From: Tetraselmis striata
Taxonomy: Eukaryota > Chlorophyta > Chlorodendrophyceae > Chlorodendrales > Chlorodendraceae
DNA length: 64,000 nucleotides
Direction of reading: 5' to 3'
Assembly (NCBI GenBank): GCA_006384855.1
Contig: VCJN01001874.1
Coordinates: forward strand, 1-64,000
Below are positions 9,696 to 19,936 of this stretch, one piece after another (position 1 is the first letter of the stretch; each line of letters begins with the position of its first letter). The position numbers and the translations under genes are program-made. Below the pieces are notes generated by a model. The model was not told the DNA's origin and searched no databases. It saw only the letters and a program-made list of their open reading frames with translations.

Positions 9696-9928
9696 TGTGT
9701 CAATTATACGAGTACGACAGACTACGAGTTAGTATACATGTATGTAATAGTACAATGTGTACTTGTGACTACATGTATATGTACTGTATAATGCTGCCAT
9801 TTCAGTGGTAAGCGTTGTGATAAACAATTGTTCTATTTTGAAAAACACTGTAGTCTCTCGCCTCTTCGCCACCACTGCACACCCACCTTTGTTTGTCTTT
9901 GAGTCTCTATCCTATTGAGACGGCCGCA
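9696..9928 (+). repeat. 3' LTR
   Basis: 233 bp, TGTGTCAATTATACG at the start and GGCCGCA at the end. Direct copy of 6637-6874. Confidence 0.8.
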
Positions 9929-10540
9929 TCCGCCGATTGGCTCGGATTCATGCCATGCCTTAGCGGTTCCTCGATCAATGTCCTGCATGTGACCGAAATA
10001 ATGGATCCGAGACATACAATATAACGAGCTTTTGTTGATGGCGTGCCCGTTGTGGGGGTATCACCGTCATGACATTGGGTTTTTAGTTCCGGAGTAGTGG
10101 TGTGGTTGCGGTAACAACCAAGGACTTACCTGCCTTTATTTTGGGCGGGCGAATTCCCTCTTTCCGTGAAGGTGCCATGGATTTAACCAGGAATGGGAAT
10201 CGAGTTATGGCGTCGGGCCCTCCTGCACTTCTGTTTTTTTTTTTGCACATGCATCGCACTCCCTAAATGCTTTGCTCCGCCGCATGATAGGGCTTCAGCT
10301 CTGTAAAATAAATTGACTCGCACAATAAATGCCCGAATCCGCATTACTCCAATGGGCCGACGCCAAAGCAAATAACGGGTCGGGCAGACCTTTCGTGATC
10401 AGTGCCAGGTATTTTGATGGCCGTGTTTTAGACGGTGATCCAACAGTGTTGGAAGTCCCCGGCCTCTACAGAGTACAGATTGGTCTTGTGGAATCCTCTC
10501 GCAATTTGCTTTATGCTGGCTAAGGATTACATGATATAGC
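9929..10540 (+). pseudogene. LINE C-terminal and 3' end remnant
   Basis: Resumes the LINE broken at 6636. It aligns by eye with 21630-22150 over several hundred bases, including the stretches CGATTGG, CATGCCATGCC, CCTGCCTTTATTTTGGGCG and TTTTGATGG, then GTTTTAGACGGTGATCCAAC. In the better copy this region encodes a zinc-finger tail. Here stops and indels are frequent. It ends near the CCTCTAC...AGATTGGTCTTG stretch, beyond which no match is seen. Confidence 0.55.
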
Positions 10541-11406
10541 GGAGCGTCGTCGCCTGCCCAAACCAATTTGCTTTCCATGACCCGATCGCTGCCGAAACGG
10601 CCGTCGAGAGTAGACGCTGCAAGGGTTTCACTGGTTGCTGCCGGTCCGTCCGGGGGCTTCTGTAATTTACTTATGTACTTCTGTAATTTACTCAAAGTTA
10701 CGTCGTTAAGGCTACTCGCGGGCGGAAGAGGGTAGATATTATCCGATTAGGGATACGATTACGAGGAGCGTTCTCATACTACCCGGGTACTCCATATACT
10801 GATGTGAATTACAAAAGCAGCTCTAGTAACAAATCCACCTCGAAAAGGCGGAGATCAACACGCAACGCCGGATGCACCATTCATTATTATGGAAAATGTA
10901 ATAAAATATGACATATTCCTGTCATATTTCTGTCGTTATTTGATAATCTAGTACCAGCAGTGCGTTGTGATGATCCACTGTTGCCATAATTGCAGTTTTT
11001 CTCGGTCGAAATACGATTTGGGCTTCGCGGTGCACGGCGGGAAATCGGCACTCGCTCCAGCAGCACTACTGTGCGCTCGTGCTGATTGCTGTACAGGTAC
11101 GTAAAATAAGTCACGTAAAATTCGCCCCGGCCCGGGACATCGGCCGGAGCCGCCCCAGTAGCACTTGCAGCGCTGTAGTACAGGTATTTCCCTCCGTACG
11201 CCACCGCCGTACTGTATTACTCGCACGTCGTGTTACTCCCACGCGTACTGCATGCTGATGACAGATGCGAGTAGGAGTACAGTAGGTATCCTGCATAAAG
11301 GATTCCTATACTGTAATACAGCGACTACCTCGCTGAAGCCCATGTTGGAAATTATAGCGAGATGAAATAATGAGACGTACTACGATGAAAATAAGCTGCT
11401 TCTACA
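10541..11406. other. No gene recognised
   Basis: Mixed-composition sequence with a 17-bp direct duplication (TTTACT...ACTTCTGTAA at 10660-10695). Minus-strand frames at 10887-11226 overlap each other and show no domain. Confidence 0.5.
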
Positions 11407-12745
11407 CCCCTCCACATAAGTACGGGGTTTGCGAATTTGATCCACATGCACATGCGTGACTACACTGAGACCGTGCGCGTGCATGTGTCTTACTCAGGGT
11501 CGTACGGCTGGGGAGAAATGCCGCGATAGCGCGATACACCCCACATTACCACGCACGCATTCGCCGTTGCCGTCAACACTTTCATTCATACAAAAGCATG
11601 GCTTCTGGCGCTAGCGCTTCAAAATCACAAATTGCGGCAGCCGCGTGCATAAATAGGCATGGGACACCGCTGCCCCCGTACTCACACCACATCATCCTTG
11701 GTATGATCAGTATCTGCCATACACGTAGGGCATTGAAATTAGGCCACTCACGACCCGGGCAAGGCCCTACGTGTCGATGACGATGGTTTATGGGCAAAAT
11801 ATCATGGGCATAATGCGGCTTTGATCGTTGCACGCGCAGGCGGGAGAGGGTTCTAGCGGCCTCCTTGCCGTAGAGCTTTTCCATAGTAGTGCATGGCCGC
11901 ATGCTCATAGCTCGCCGTGGTGAGCCCAGTGGGGCGGCAATAGGGCGTGGGGCGTGCACCTTTTGCGCCGATGTTGGTGGAAATACTGTTGTGAAAGGGG
12001 GGATCCGGCATGGCGGCCGTGGGCATCGCTCAAGGGGGGCATGTGCCAAGTATGAGTGGTCCGTGCACGAGCACACACAACACACTGTCCCGCCACCGTG
12101 TATCAGATTTTGAGATCCACTTGGCGTAAAGTTTCACGCCAACGTGTTGACCATGCGCTGACACAGACGTCAGATTTCGACATGATACTTCCAGAAAATC
12201 GAAGAAATGCCCGAATGGCCTCGGACGACCGTGCTGCGACTGTGGAATTCCCAGACCTGCTCGAGTAGGTTTTAGTGGTATTGATATGAAAATTTTCTGA
12301 CGTTTTCCTTGCAACGCACTGAGCGATACCGCGAGTTTGAGACCTGCACCACAAGGCGGGAGTGGAATGACGATGGTATCACGCCACATCGTGCACGGGC
12401 GCACGCCATTATGGCCCCACCCCAACCAAAATAGCCTAGCCTCTTTGCTGACATGTTTCGTCGCCCACCCATGGCTATCCCACCATGCAATGGTCTATGC
12501 ATGCGCGGCAGGACGTGCGGGGCGCCAACCCCCGTTGTTGTGGGGATACTTGAAACGCTCAGTGTGGCGCAAGTGCCACTCGTGTAGGACACTTGTTAGG
12601 GCAAACGGGCTTGCTTATACCCTATGGTGATAAAGACTGAGCATTAATGTGCAACATTCCAGGATTTCAGGTCATAAACCCTAGCTTAAGCTGCCCTACT
12701 ATTCGTTAGCTCGAATTCAGCAAGAACTGGACTTATGTGGAGGGG
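11407..12745. mobile_element. 1.34-kb noncoding TIR element, copy 1
   Basis: Begins CCCCTCCACATAAGTAC and ends with its near-complement (GGACTTATGTGGAGGGG). A second copy lies at about 31836-33183 in direct orientation, alignable over most of its length with the same ends. Frames of up to 167 codons occur on the minus strand, but none matches between the two copies or shows a domain. It is therefore probably a non-autonomous DNA transposon. Target duplication not clear. Superfamily unknown. Confidence 0.55.
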
Positions 12746-12865
12746 ATTATTGATCGGAGTTAACGCATTGTTTTCGTGACAATGCGTGGCCGGGCACCCG
12801 AATGGGTGCCGCCGTTATGCTATGGGAGGTGAAACGCGGGCACAAGCGCGTCGCCGCCGCGTATC

Positions 12866-13560
12866 TTGACACCTCGCCAAATCACGCCGCCGCCCCTAAA
12901 TACCCTGACCAACGGAGCGTTGCGTTTCACAATGACCGCCGCTGCGACTGCCCACTCGCGTCGGATGCAAATGGTGATTGCCTACGATGCAACCGGAAGC
13001 TATAAGCGAGCTGCGAAGAGGGTTGGGGAGACCGTGCGCCGGTGGGTGCAGCGGCTCGAGGCCACTGGCGAGGTGCGTGACGTTTCACTACGGCCCGGCC
13101 GACCTGGGAAAGCTTTCACCTGCCTCGCGCCTTCACCTGCCTCGCGCGCACGAGTTCAGAAACCGAGGCGTAGAGAAGCGCTCCACGTGTAGGAAGATAG
13201 CAGCTCAGGTCAAGGGCAAGGTCAACATCTCCGTGAGGGGTGAGAGTGTGCGCCGCACGTTTAAAGATACGGGTATGCGCAACCGCGACCGAAGAGGAAG
13301 CCCATGTTGTCAGTTAAGCACAAGGCCGACCTAGTCGCATTCGCCAAGACATGGCGCAGGCTAAGATGGAGGAACGTCATGGTACCGGACAGCAAGATCG
13401 TCGCCTACCCATGGCTTTCCGTGGTTGGGTCGCTGCCTGAACGGCCGTCGCAGGGACGATGCAAAGGTTGCCTGTCGTGTCCTGGGGGCGAAAAATATCG
13501 GTACTTCTCCCGCACGGGTATTGCTGCCTTTACCTCTAGTTGGAGTAAGAGAGAAATGTC
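12866..13560 (+). pseudogene. Tc1/mariner-like transposase fossil
   Basis: Blocks in order and on one strand, but in three frames. MQMVIAYDATGSYKRAAKRV followed by GETVRRWVQRLEATGEV resembles the helix-turn-helix N-terminus of Tc1/mariner/IS630 transposases (…I…G.S...AK.....TV.RW...…TG.V.D..R.GRP); SLRPGRPGKAF then gives the GRP hook. RKIAAQVKGKVNISVRGESV then RRTFKDTGMR is the second helix-turn-helix. LSVKHKADLVAFAKTW followed by VMVPDSKI corresponds to the …HK..R..FA......W..V.FSDE region with the first catalytic Asp. The downstream catalytic domain is not seen. Frameshifts show that it is dead. Confidence 0.6.
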
Positions 13561-14025
13561 AAAAGAGGAAATCGCTACTTCTCCCGCAGCAAAAAAGGAC
13601 GCTTGATCGGGAGAAATAGGGGCCTGTTTCTCCCGCTGGCGACGTGTTTCTCGCAGGGGAGAAATAGCGACCTAGTTCATCGCGCTTTACTTCCCACGGG
13701 CGCGCCATGCGTATTTCGTCGTCGGCCATTGCATCGTTGGCGCGGCGTCGAGGCGTCAAGCTCAACACGCCTAGCAGAGGATGCAAGCCTCGCCAACAAC
13801 GGCCACGACGGCCTCCTCAACGTATTGGGTTTTGGGAGGGTTTCGCCTTCGCGAGCGGATCTTTAGCCTCCTCGACTCCGTGGGGTTACAGCGGAACCCA
13901 GGCTGGGGTTGTGGGAGGCCTGCTAGCTCGACAAGCACCCGGGGGTGGACATCCACATCGATATGTTATTCTACGCGCTGGCCGACAAGTTGGCGCGCAG
14001 TCACAGTCCTACCATATTAATCACG

Positions 14026-14028
<3 letters not shown>
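13561..14028. other. No gene recognised
   Basis: GC-rich. Contains several GGGAGAAATA-like stretches on both strands near 13490-13680. Open frames at 13603-14105 overlap and lack domains. Confidence 0.5.

Positions 14029-14077
<49 letters not shown>
14029..14077 (+). repeat. (GT)n microsatellite
   Basis: About 24 GT units immediately outside the left terminal inverted repeat at 14078. Confidence 0.95.
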
Positions 14078-14078
<1 letters not shown>

Positions 14079-14517
14079 GCCGAGTTTCGGAACGGTTTCG
14101 CATAGATATTAGATAGATCGAAATTGTATCCGTTATAGATTCCGCCACAATTCCGCAGAGCGGGCCAAAATAGCCGCCGCGCTTATCTGTTGCTTGCTAC
14201 ATGTACCGGTACGGGTACTGGTCGGCCGGCCGCCCGACCGCCCGGCCGCCGCCGGTCGGGCCGGTCTTCGCCGTTCGTCAGGTCTACGGGGCGGGCATGT
14301 CGCTAAGCGCCGAGCCCGCCCTGTGGACCGGACCCGGATGATGCCGTACACAGTCGCTCGTCCGTCGACGGACGCCGGACGACCGTTGCCCGTCCACCTC
14401 GCCGCCCGTCCGTCGACGGACGCCGGGCCCGCCCGGGTCGGCGGGTTGGCGGACGCGGGGCTGAACAATGTAGCGGCTACTACTACGACTGTCGACAAAA
14501 TGCACAATAGACAAAAT
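14078..14517 (+). repeat. Left long terminal inverted repeat
   Basis: About 440 bp, GC-rich in its inner half with CCGTCGACGGACG palindromes. Pairs with about 19490-19936 in reverse. A strong long hairpin is expected. Confidence 0.65.
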
Positions 14518-15529
14518 TGCTGCCACTGCCGCGGAGGAGCAGTGTGAGCTGGAAACCGGCGTCTTACGTCGTTGCTGGTCCGGTCAAGTCCCCGTACGCT
14601 GTTCTTTGAGCACCCTCTCCCCTCATGTCCTGTCGGCGCCTCCACATCACATTCGGCCTAGTGCCGCTATTGGAGTGGCCCGGGATGTTGTGCTCGGAAG
14701 GGAGTTCTACGTTTGGCGGAAGGGGACACGACCAAGCTGGCGGCGGATCTGGCGCTGGGCCGGACAACGCGAGCTGGAAACCGGCGTCTTACGTCGTCGC
14801 TGGTCCGGTCAAGTCCCCGTTCGCTATTCTTTGAGCACCCTCTCCCTTCCTGTCCTGTCGGCGCCTCCACATCACATTCGGCCTAGTGCCGCCATTGGAG
14901 TGGCCCGGGATGTTGTGCTGGGCAGGGAGTTCTACGTTCGGCGGAAGGGGACACGACCGAGCTGGTGGCGGATCTGGCGATGGGCGGAACAACGCGCGCC
15001 GGACACCGGCGTCTTACGTCGTTGCTGGCCCGGTCGGCTCTCCATTCCCCACTCGTTGAGCACTTTCGCCCTTCCTGTCATGTTGGCGCCTCCACATCAC
15101 ATTCGGCTCAGCGCCGCTATTGGAGTGGCCCGGGATGTTGTGCTGGGGAAGGGGTTCTACGTTTGGCGGAAAATGACGCGACCGAGCTGGCGGCGGATTG
15201 GGCGTTGGGTGGCATGCGTCTGTTGCACACCCGTGGCGCCCCGTTCTGGGTTGGAACCCTCACTTCCGCTCCTTACTGCGAGACCTCACCTTCGAAGCTC
15301 CTTTCCTGTCGGCGCCTTCACATCACATTCGGCCTAGTGCCGCTATTGGAGTGGCCCGGGATTGTGTGCTGGGGAGAGCGTCCCTACTGCGTGGAGCGGC
15401 GGCTGGCTGGTGGCGATGCCTGGTCGGTGGCTACCATGGCGGTTCTCGCCTCAGTTGGCCCGTAGCTGGATTTCCTTCTGGATTTTAGTGTGGATTTTTC
15501 TTGAATGTTGCGTCTAGCACATGTAATCA
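14518..15529 (+). mobile_element. LINE-type 3' end with tandem units, 14-bp target duplication
   Basis: Flanked by a 14-bp direct repeat ACAATAGACAAAAT at 14504-14517 and 15530-15543, which splits the left arm of the long-TIR element. It ends AGCACATGTAATCA. A related copy at about 45370-45930 begins with the same CCACTGCCGCGGAGGAGCA and ends at the same ATGTAATCA. This is the pattern of 5'-truncated non-LTR retrotransposon copies sharing a 3' end. The body is mostly a 223-bp tandem array. Confidence 0.55.
14548..15460 (+). repeat. Tandem array of about 223-bp units
   Basis: Units start near 14548, 14770 and 14996, each with an ACCGGCGTCTTACGTCG-like start and CACATCACATTCGGC near the middle. 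A fourth, altered half unit runs near 15297-15460. All units stay open in one frame (14606-15337), giving repeated IRPSAAIGVARDVVLG peptides. No such protein family is known to me, so coding is doubtful. The 45-kb copy has only one full unit plus the half unit. Confidence 0.8.
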
Positions 15530-15543
15530 ACAATAGACAAAAT

Positions 15544-16261
15544 GCCAGTATATTTGACGAGCTAGTACACTTCTTCGTTCCCCTACCTCTTGGGTTGAGC
15601 AGAGGAAACGGAGGAGGCGGTCCGAAATCGCCCGCAGTGTAAGCGAAGCAATACCGGTAGCACCGCGTTTCTATTACGAAATCTCAGACGTCCTCCTCCT
15701 CCTCCTCCTCCGCGTGTGCTGCGTCTTCGTGAATGAACCGTTATATGTTCGATACTTGCTCGTTTGATTTCTAGGCGCTGCTACCGGAGTCCGTCAAAAT
15801 CCTGCGACTAAGACGAAATTATCTTGAATTATACCGGAAACATATTGCAAAAATCACGAATGTCCTCCTCCGTCCGCGCGTGTTGCGTCGTCGTGAATGA
15901 ACCGTGATACGTTCGGTATTCGGGCGTTTAATTTCACTGTACAGGTAAGAGTGCGACTTGTTTCTAAATGGACGCGCGTGTATTCTAGCCAAGGCACGCT
16001 TGATATATATTCGTCTGATGCGCCAAAATAACGCGGTACCGCAGCGCGTTTTTACTGCTGATTATTACATTAGCTAGCAGCAGACGGCGATATCAGGAAA
16101 TCACCAAAAAAAAAAAGACAATTAGGAAGGTCCTCAACAGCGACTGCGAGGTGGAAGCAGTAACATGAGAAGACGCAGAATGGGCACGAGCCCACGCATC
16201 AGACTTGGCCATCTGCACACCACATTATGGTGTATGTAAGGATTAATATTAATACCGGTAT
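15544..16261. other. No gene; internal duplication
   Basis: Contains a (TCC)n run at 15691-15712 and a diverged direct duplication of about 85 bp (15690-15775 and 15860-15945, both with GTCGTGAATGAACCGT-like sequence). At 16068-16130 lies a copy of a dispersed repeat also seen at 58050-58160. Confidence 0.5.
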
Positions 16262-18869
16262 AATCAATTCCTTGTGCAATCTCTCCTATACTCGGATCCA
16301 TCCCTCGTCTTGGTGCAGCTTGACGCCGAAAACGCGTTCAATTCCTTCTACCGCTCCGAAATGTTCCGCACACTGCTCGAGGACCATGTTTGGCAGCCTC
16401 TATTGCGTTCGGCGATCATGCTTTATGGTCAAAAGTCCAATCTGTACGTTTTCGACGGCTCCCAACCCGGTCCCTCTCTCCGGATTCCAAGCCGTCGAGG
16501 GGCCCGCCAAGGTTGCGTCCTCGGCCTCATCTTGTTAGCCGCCGTTGCTGCCCGAGTGTATGCTCGCATCGGCGCGGCTGCCCCCAGTCACTCAGTGTTG
16601 GCGGCTTTCTCAGACGACGTCAACCTTGTCGGCACTGGCGATGGACTTGCGCTTGCTACATGGGTGGCCCCGTCCGCTTTTGCCGCCGTTGGGTTAAGCG
16701 TCACCATTCGCAAACGGCAGGCGTATTGTCAGCTTGGCTCTCCGTTCCCGTTCGGCGCCCTTCCTTTTGGGCATTTGTTGCATGGTGTTGCAGTCTCCTC
16801 GTCCGGAATCAAGGTGCTTGGTGCCCCTGCGGGCTCGGCCACTTTCGCCCGGGAACTGTTGGACAAAACAGTCGAAAGATTTCGCCAATTCGGCTCCCGG
16901 CTCATCGGTTTGGCAGACCACTTCCACTCCCACACTGCTACTCGTTTGCTGCAAGTTTGCGGCCGTCGTTTTGGCCACGCACCATCTCCGCTCCACGCCT
17001 CGGGGCTTGGGTCGATCCGAGGGGTATGGCGACACTATTACGTCTTTCCTCGAGGATGCAGACGCCGCCGCATTTTCAACGCTTGCCGGCATATGGGGTG
17101 TTAGCCCCGACCTCTTGGATACGCCCTCCATGCGCACGCAGCTGTCCCTCCCGGTCCAATTTGGGGGCCTCGGCATCGGCGATAATGTGGTTATAGCAGA
17201 TGCCTCCCACATCGGCGCTGCCGCCCTCGTGGTTGGCCAAGCTGTGTCTTTCCTCCGTGCTCAACACGCCACCCAAGCGACGCCGGGGCGTTGTTTTCCG
17301 ACCCGTCCGGCGTATCCAGCCCTCATAGCCTCTACCTTGTTGGGGCGTCCTCGATCCACCAGGCTTTGGCCACCCCAACGTTGGAGCTCGATGCCAACGC
17401 GTCGGCGCCGATGTGGGCTGTCGAGCTCCGCTCATACCCGTGTCGTTGACGAGTGTGGAGACGCGGTGCTCGAAGATCTAGCGGGGCCGTTGGCCTCTGC
17501 CCTAAAGTTGCTCCCCTCCAAGCGCTCCCACGTTGCCCGTGCCGGCTGCTCGGCCGCCGGGGCTGAGCCGGCGTCTGCAATGCGCTCAGCGGCCGACCGC
17601 CAAGCTATCCCGCATTACTCGGACTTCCCCTTGCACTCCATGCGGAAAGTACAGGAAACCCTGAGCCACCGCATTCACACGGTCCGTTTCGCAAAGCTTG
17701 CTGCGCGTATGCCTACAAACGGCCCTGACAGCAACCGCTTCCGAAGCCGCCTCTTACGCGCTGCGACATCGTTCCTGGTGACTTATCCTCCAAGCGAGGG
17801 TCGCCTTGGTGAAGTCCGTGAGCGTTCCCCTGAGTACTACGATTCCATGTTCCGTGTTGCCGCTTGCCGCCCATTTGGCCTTCCGGCGGCTCCTGTCCTC
17901 TCCCTTGGCGAGCCATGCTCTTGTGCTTCTTGCTCCTTCTCGGTACAAGGTATGCTTGCCCGTTTTGAGGATGCTGGCGTGGAGTTCACTCCTTCAACTT
18001 GGGCGGTCGCATACGCTGATCACGTGGCACGTTGCTCTGGGGGCGACTCCAACCACGCCGCACACGAGTGGGCGGCACATGGCCTTTCCGACATTTGCCA
18101 CGACGTGAAGTCCGCGCTGGGCGTGGGTGTCCAGATCCTCACGGACCCGTCGGTGCTTGTTTCTCTCCCAAAGGGCAGCAACGGGCGGCCTGCCGATGTT
18201 GGGCTTTTTGGGTATGGCGGTATCCGCGGAAACACGGTTGCTGTCGATACCACCATTGCCCCTATCCTTGGCGTGTCAACCTCGGATCCAACGACTGCTT
18301 TGCGGGCTGCTGAGCGCCACAAAATCCAGAAGTATGACGAGGGGGTCCGAAACGCCGCCGGCATGCTTCGCTTTGTTCCTTTCGCCGTTTCCGAGTTTGG
18401 CTGGCTGGCCCTGCACGCCGAGGCTTTCTTGGTGGAGCTCGCGAAAGCTAGCCACGAACACACTGGCAAAAAAATCGGCCAGCTGTTGTGTGCGTGGCGC
18501 CGCCGTTTCTCCTTGCTCATCAACATGGCACATGCAGACAACGTTCTTGGCGGGGTCGCGGCCGCGCGTGCGGCACGTGATGGTGCTCCTGCGCCTGCGT
18601 CGCGTCGCTCGTCGGCATGTGTTGCTATGACCCGGGTCATTGGCTGCAAGCGTCCTCGCCGCGGCTGATAGCCTACCCCGGGGCCGGGGTTCCTTTGGTT
18701 CCTGGCAGCTAAGTGACTTCGTGGTTCCCTTGTCTCCTTCTTGGTTCTTGGCTCGTCCTCCTGCTCGACCTTGGTTTCAGGCTTGTGTTTCTCTTTTGCT
18801 GGCAACCTTTCATAGTTGATGTTAGTTCTGTTTGTAGTGCGCTTTTGTGAAAGCCCTTATGTAATAATG
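16262..18869 (+). mobile_element. 5'-truncated LINE with 14-bp target duplication
   Basis: Bounded by direct repeats ATTAATACCGGTAT at 16248-16261 and 18870-18883. It starts within the RT domain (5' truncation) and ends after a 200-bp 3' UTR with ATGTAATAATG and no poly-A, similar to the ATGTAATCA end of the element at 14518. The target duplication, truncation and coding order together make a typical target-primed insertion. Confidence 0.7.
16274..18668 (+). pseudogene. LINE ORF: reverse transcriptase plus C-terminal zinc/endonuclease-like domain
   Basis: The first frame (16274 to about 16960) carries RT motif A LDAENAFNS, motif B RRGARQGCVLGLILL and motif C AFSDDVNLVG, where the usual YADD is FSDD. 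A frame change near 16960 leads into the frame ending at 18668, and another short shift is likely around 17290-17430. The tail contains GEPCSCASCS...DHVARCSGG...H, a C-x-C/H/C zinc-like cluster, then RPADVGLFGYGG...VAVDTTIAP. This last block is the RPADV...W..G..(A)DVTV arrangement common near the C-terminus of algal and animal LINE-like proteins, probably a PD-(D/E)xK-type endonuclease. Frameshifts and the missing N-terminus make it inactive. Confidence 0.7.
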
Positions 18870-18904
18870 ATTAATACCGGTATGGTGTTGCCGTCTCATG
18901 TCAC

Positions 18905-19060
18905 TCACATATGTCCGCCGACCCGGGGCCCGGCGTCCGTCGACGGACGGGCGACGGTCGAACGACGGCGTCCGGCGTCAGGTTCTGGTACACGCGGCGG
19001 GCTTGGCGTTTCGCGCCGTGCCCGCGCCGTAGACCTGACGACCGGCCCGACCGGCGCGGC
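18905..19060 (+). repeat. Partial third copy of the GC-rich arm
   Basis: GACCCGGGGCCCGGCGTCCG with the CCGTCGACGGACGGGCG block and a GTAGACCTGACGACCGGCCC-like end. Same orientation as the right arm at 19530-19710. Confidence 0.65.
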
Positions 19061-19349
19061 CTCGTGCTGCGGAATGCACTCCGCTTTTTGGCGGCTTGCA
19101 GTGCTGATCGTTTAATACAGTTCCGCTTTTAGCGGTGGGTTTGTTACTGGCGTTTTTGTAATGCACACCAGTGTTCAGCGGCCCGCTTTAACGCGGCCTG
19201 TAGATTATACAATAATATTTTAAAGTATTAGAACGTACTAAGGATTAATGCTGCTCTTTTAAAACTATTAACAAATCTACCGCTAGCTAAATCTAGAAGC
19301 TGACCTGAAAGATCGACACTACAAGCCGGCTGAAAGTGGCCCGCATCCC

Positions 19350-19936
19350 GCAGGACGCTCAACCCAAGAGGTAGGGACACCTCCACAAATCCCCGGCGCG
19401 AAGCGCCGCTTTGTAATATATATTATACCCTCGAAAATATTACATACAAGTAGACCCGTTGCCTGAGTGTGGAATCCAGAAAGTCGTAAGGATTAGTCGT
19501 AGTAATCGCTATATTGGTACAGCCCCGCGTCCGCCGACCCGCAGACCCGGGGCCCGGCGTCCGTCGACGGACGGGCGGCGAGGCGGACGGGAGACGGTCT
19601 TCCGGCGTCCGGCGACGGACGGCGTCCGGCGTCCGGGTCTGGTTCACGCGGCGGGCTCGGCGCTTCGCGCCATGCCCGCCCCGTAGACCTTACGAACGGC
19701 GACGACCGGCCCGAAAGGCGGCCGGCCGGCCGGCCGACTGGTGTGAATTACAAAAAAGACAGTTCCCCAGAATTGCCGGCCGACTGGTATGGGATACCCG
19801 TACCGGTACATGTAAGCAGCAGCAGATAAGCGCGACGGCTATTTTGGCCTCCGCGGAATTATTACGGATTTTATAACGGATACATTTTAGATCTATCTTA
19901 TATCTATGCAAAACCGCCGTTCCGAAACTCCGCGAC
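19350..19936 (-). repeat. Right long terminal inverted repeat
   Basis: Reverse complement of 14078-14517 plus 15544-15605. Unlike the left arm it is uninterrupted. Confidence 0.6.

Larger units (their letters stand above)
6637..9928 (+). mobile_element. 3.3-kb LTR retrotransposon with non-pol cargo
   Basis: Long terminal repeats at 6637-6874 and 9696-9928 begin TGTG and end CA. They are flanked by a 4-bp duplication TCCG (6633-6636 and 9929-9932), and the interrupted LINE is continuous across the junction when compared with the copy at 21.6 kb. One base inside the left LTR lies a primer-binding site, and a purine run precedes the right LTR, so the element is oriented +. The 2.8-kb interior contains no gag, protease, RT or integrase that I can see. 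It holds two small + frames and an antisense gene-like region. Best described as a non-autonomous (LARD-like) element. Confidence 0.7.
14078..19936. mobile_element. Long-TIR element carrying two nested retro-insertions
   Basis: The sequence 14078-14517 plus 15544-15605 is the inverted complement of about 19350-19936. Shared landmarks are CGGAACGG next to the outer ends, GCTTATCTGTTGCTT against AAGCAGCAGCAGATAAGC, CCGTCGACGGACG blocks, and an inner CTACCTCTTGGGTTGAGC (15582-15600 against 19357-19376). The left arm is split by a LINE 3' end, and the interior by a second LINE. Without them the unit would be about 2.2 kb. No transposase is visible, so it is non-autonomous or a foldback element. 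A third partial arm copy lies at 18905-19060. Confidence 0.55.
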
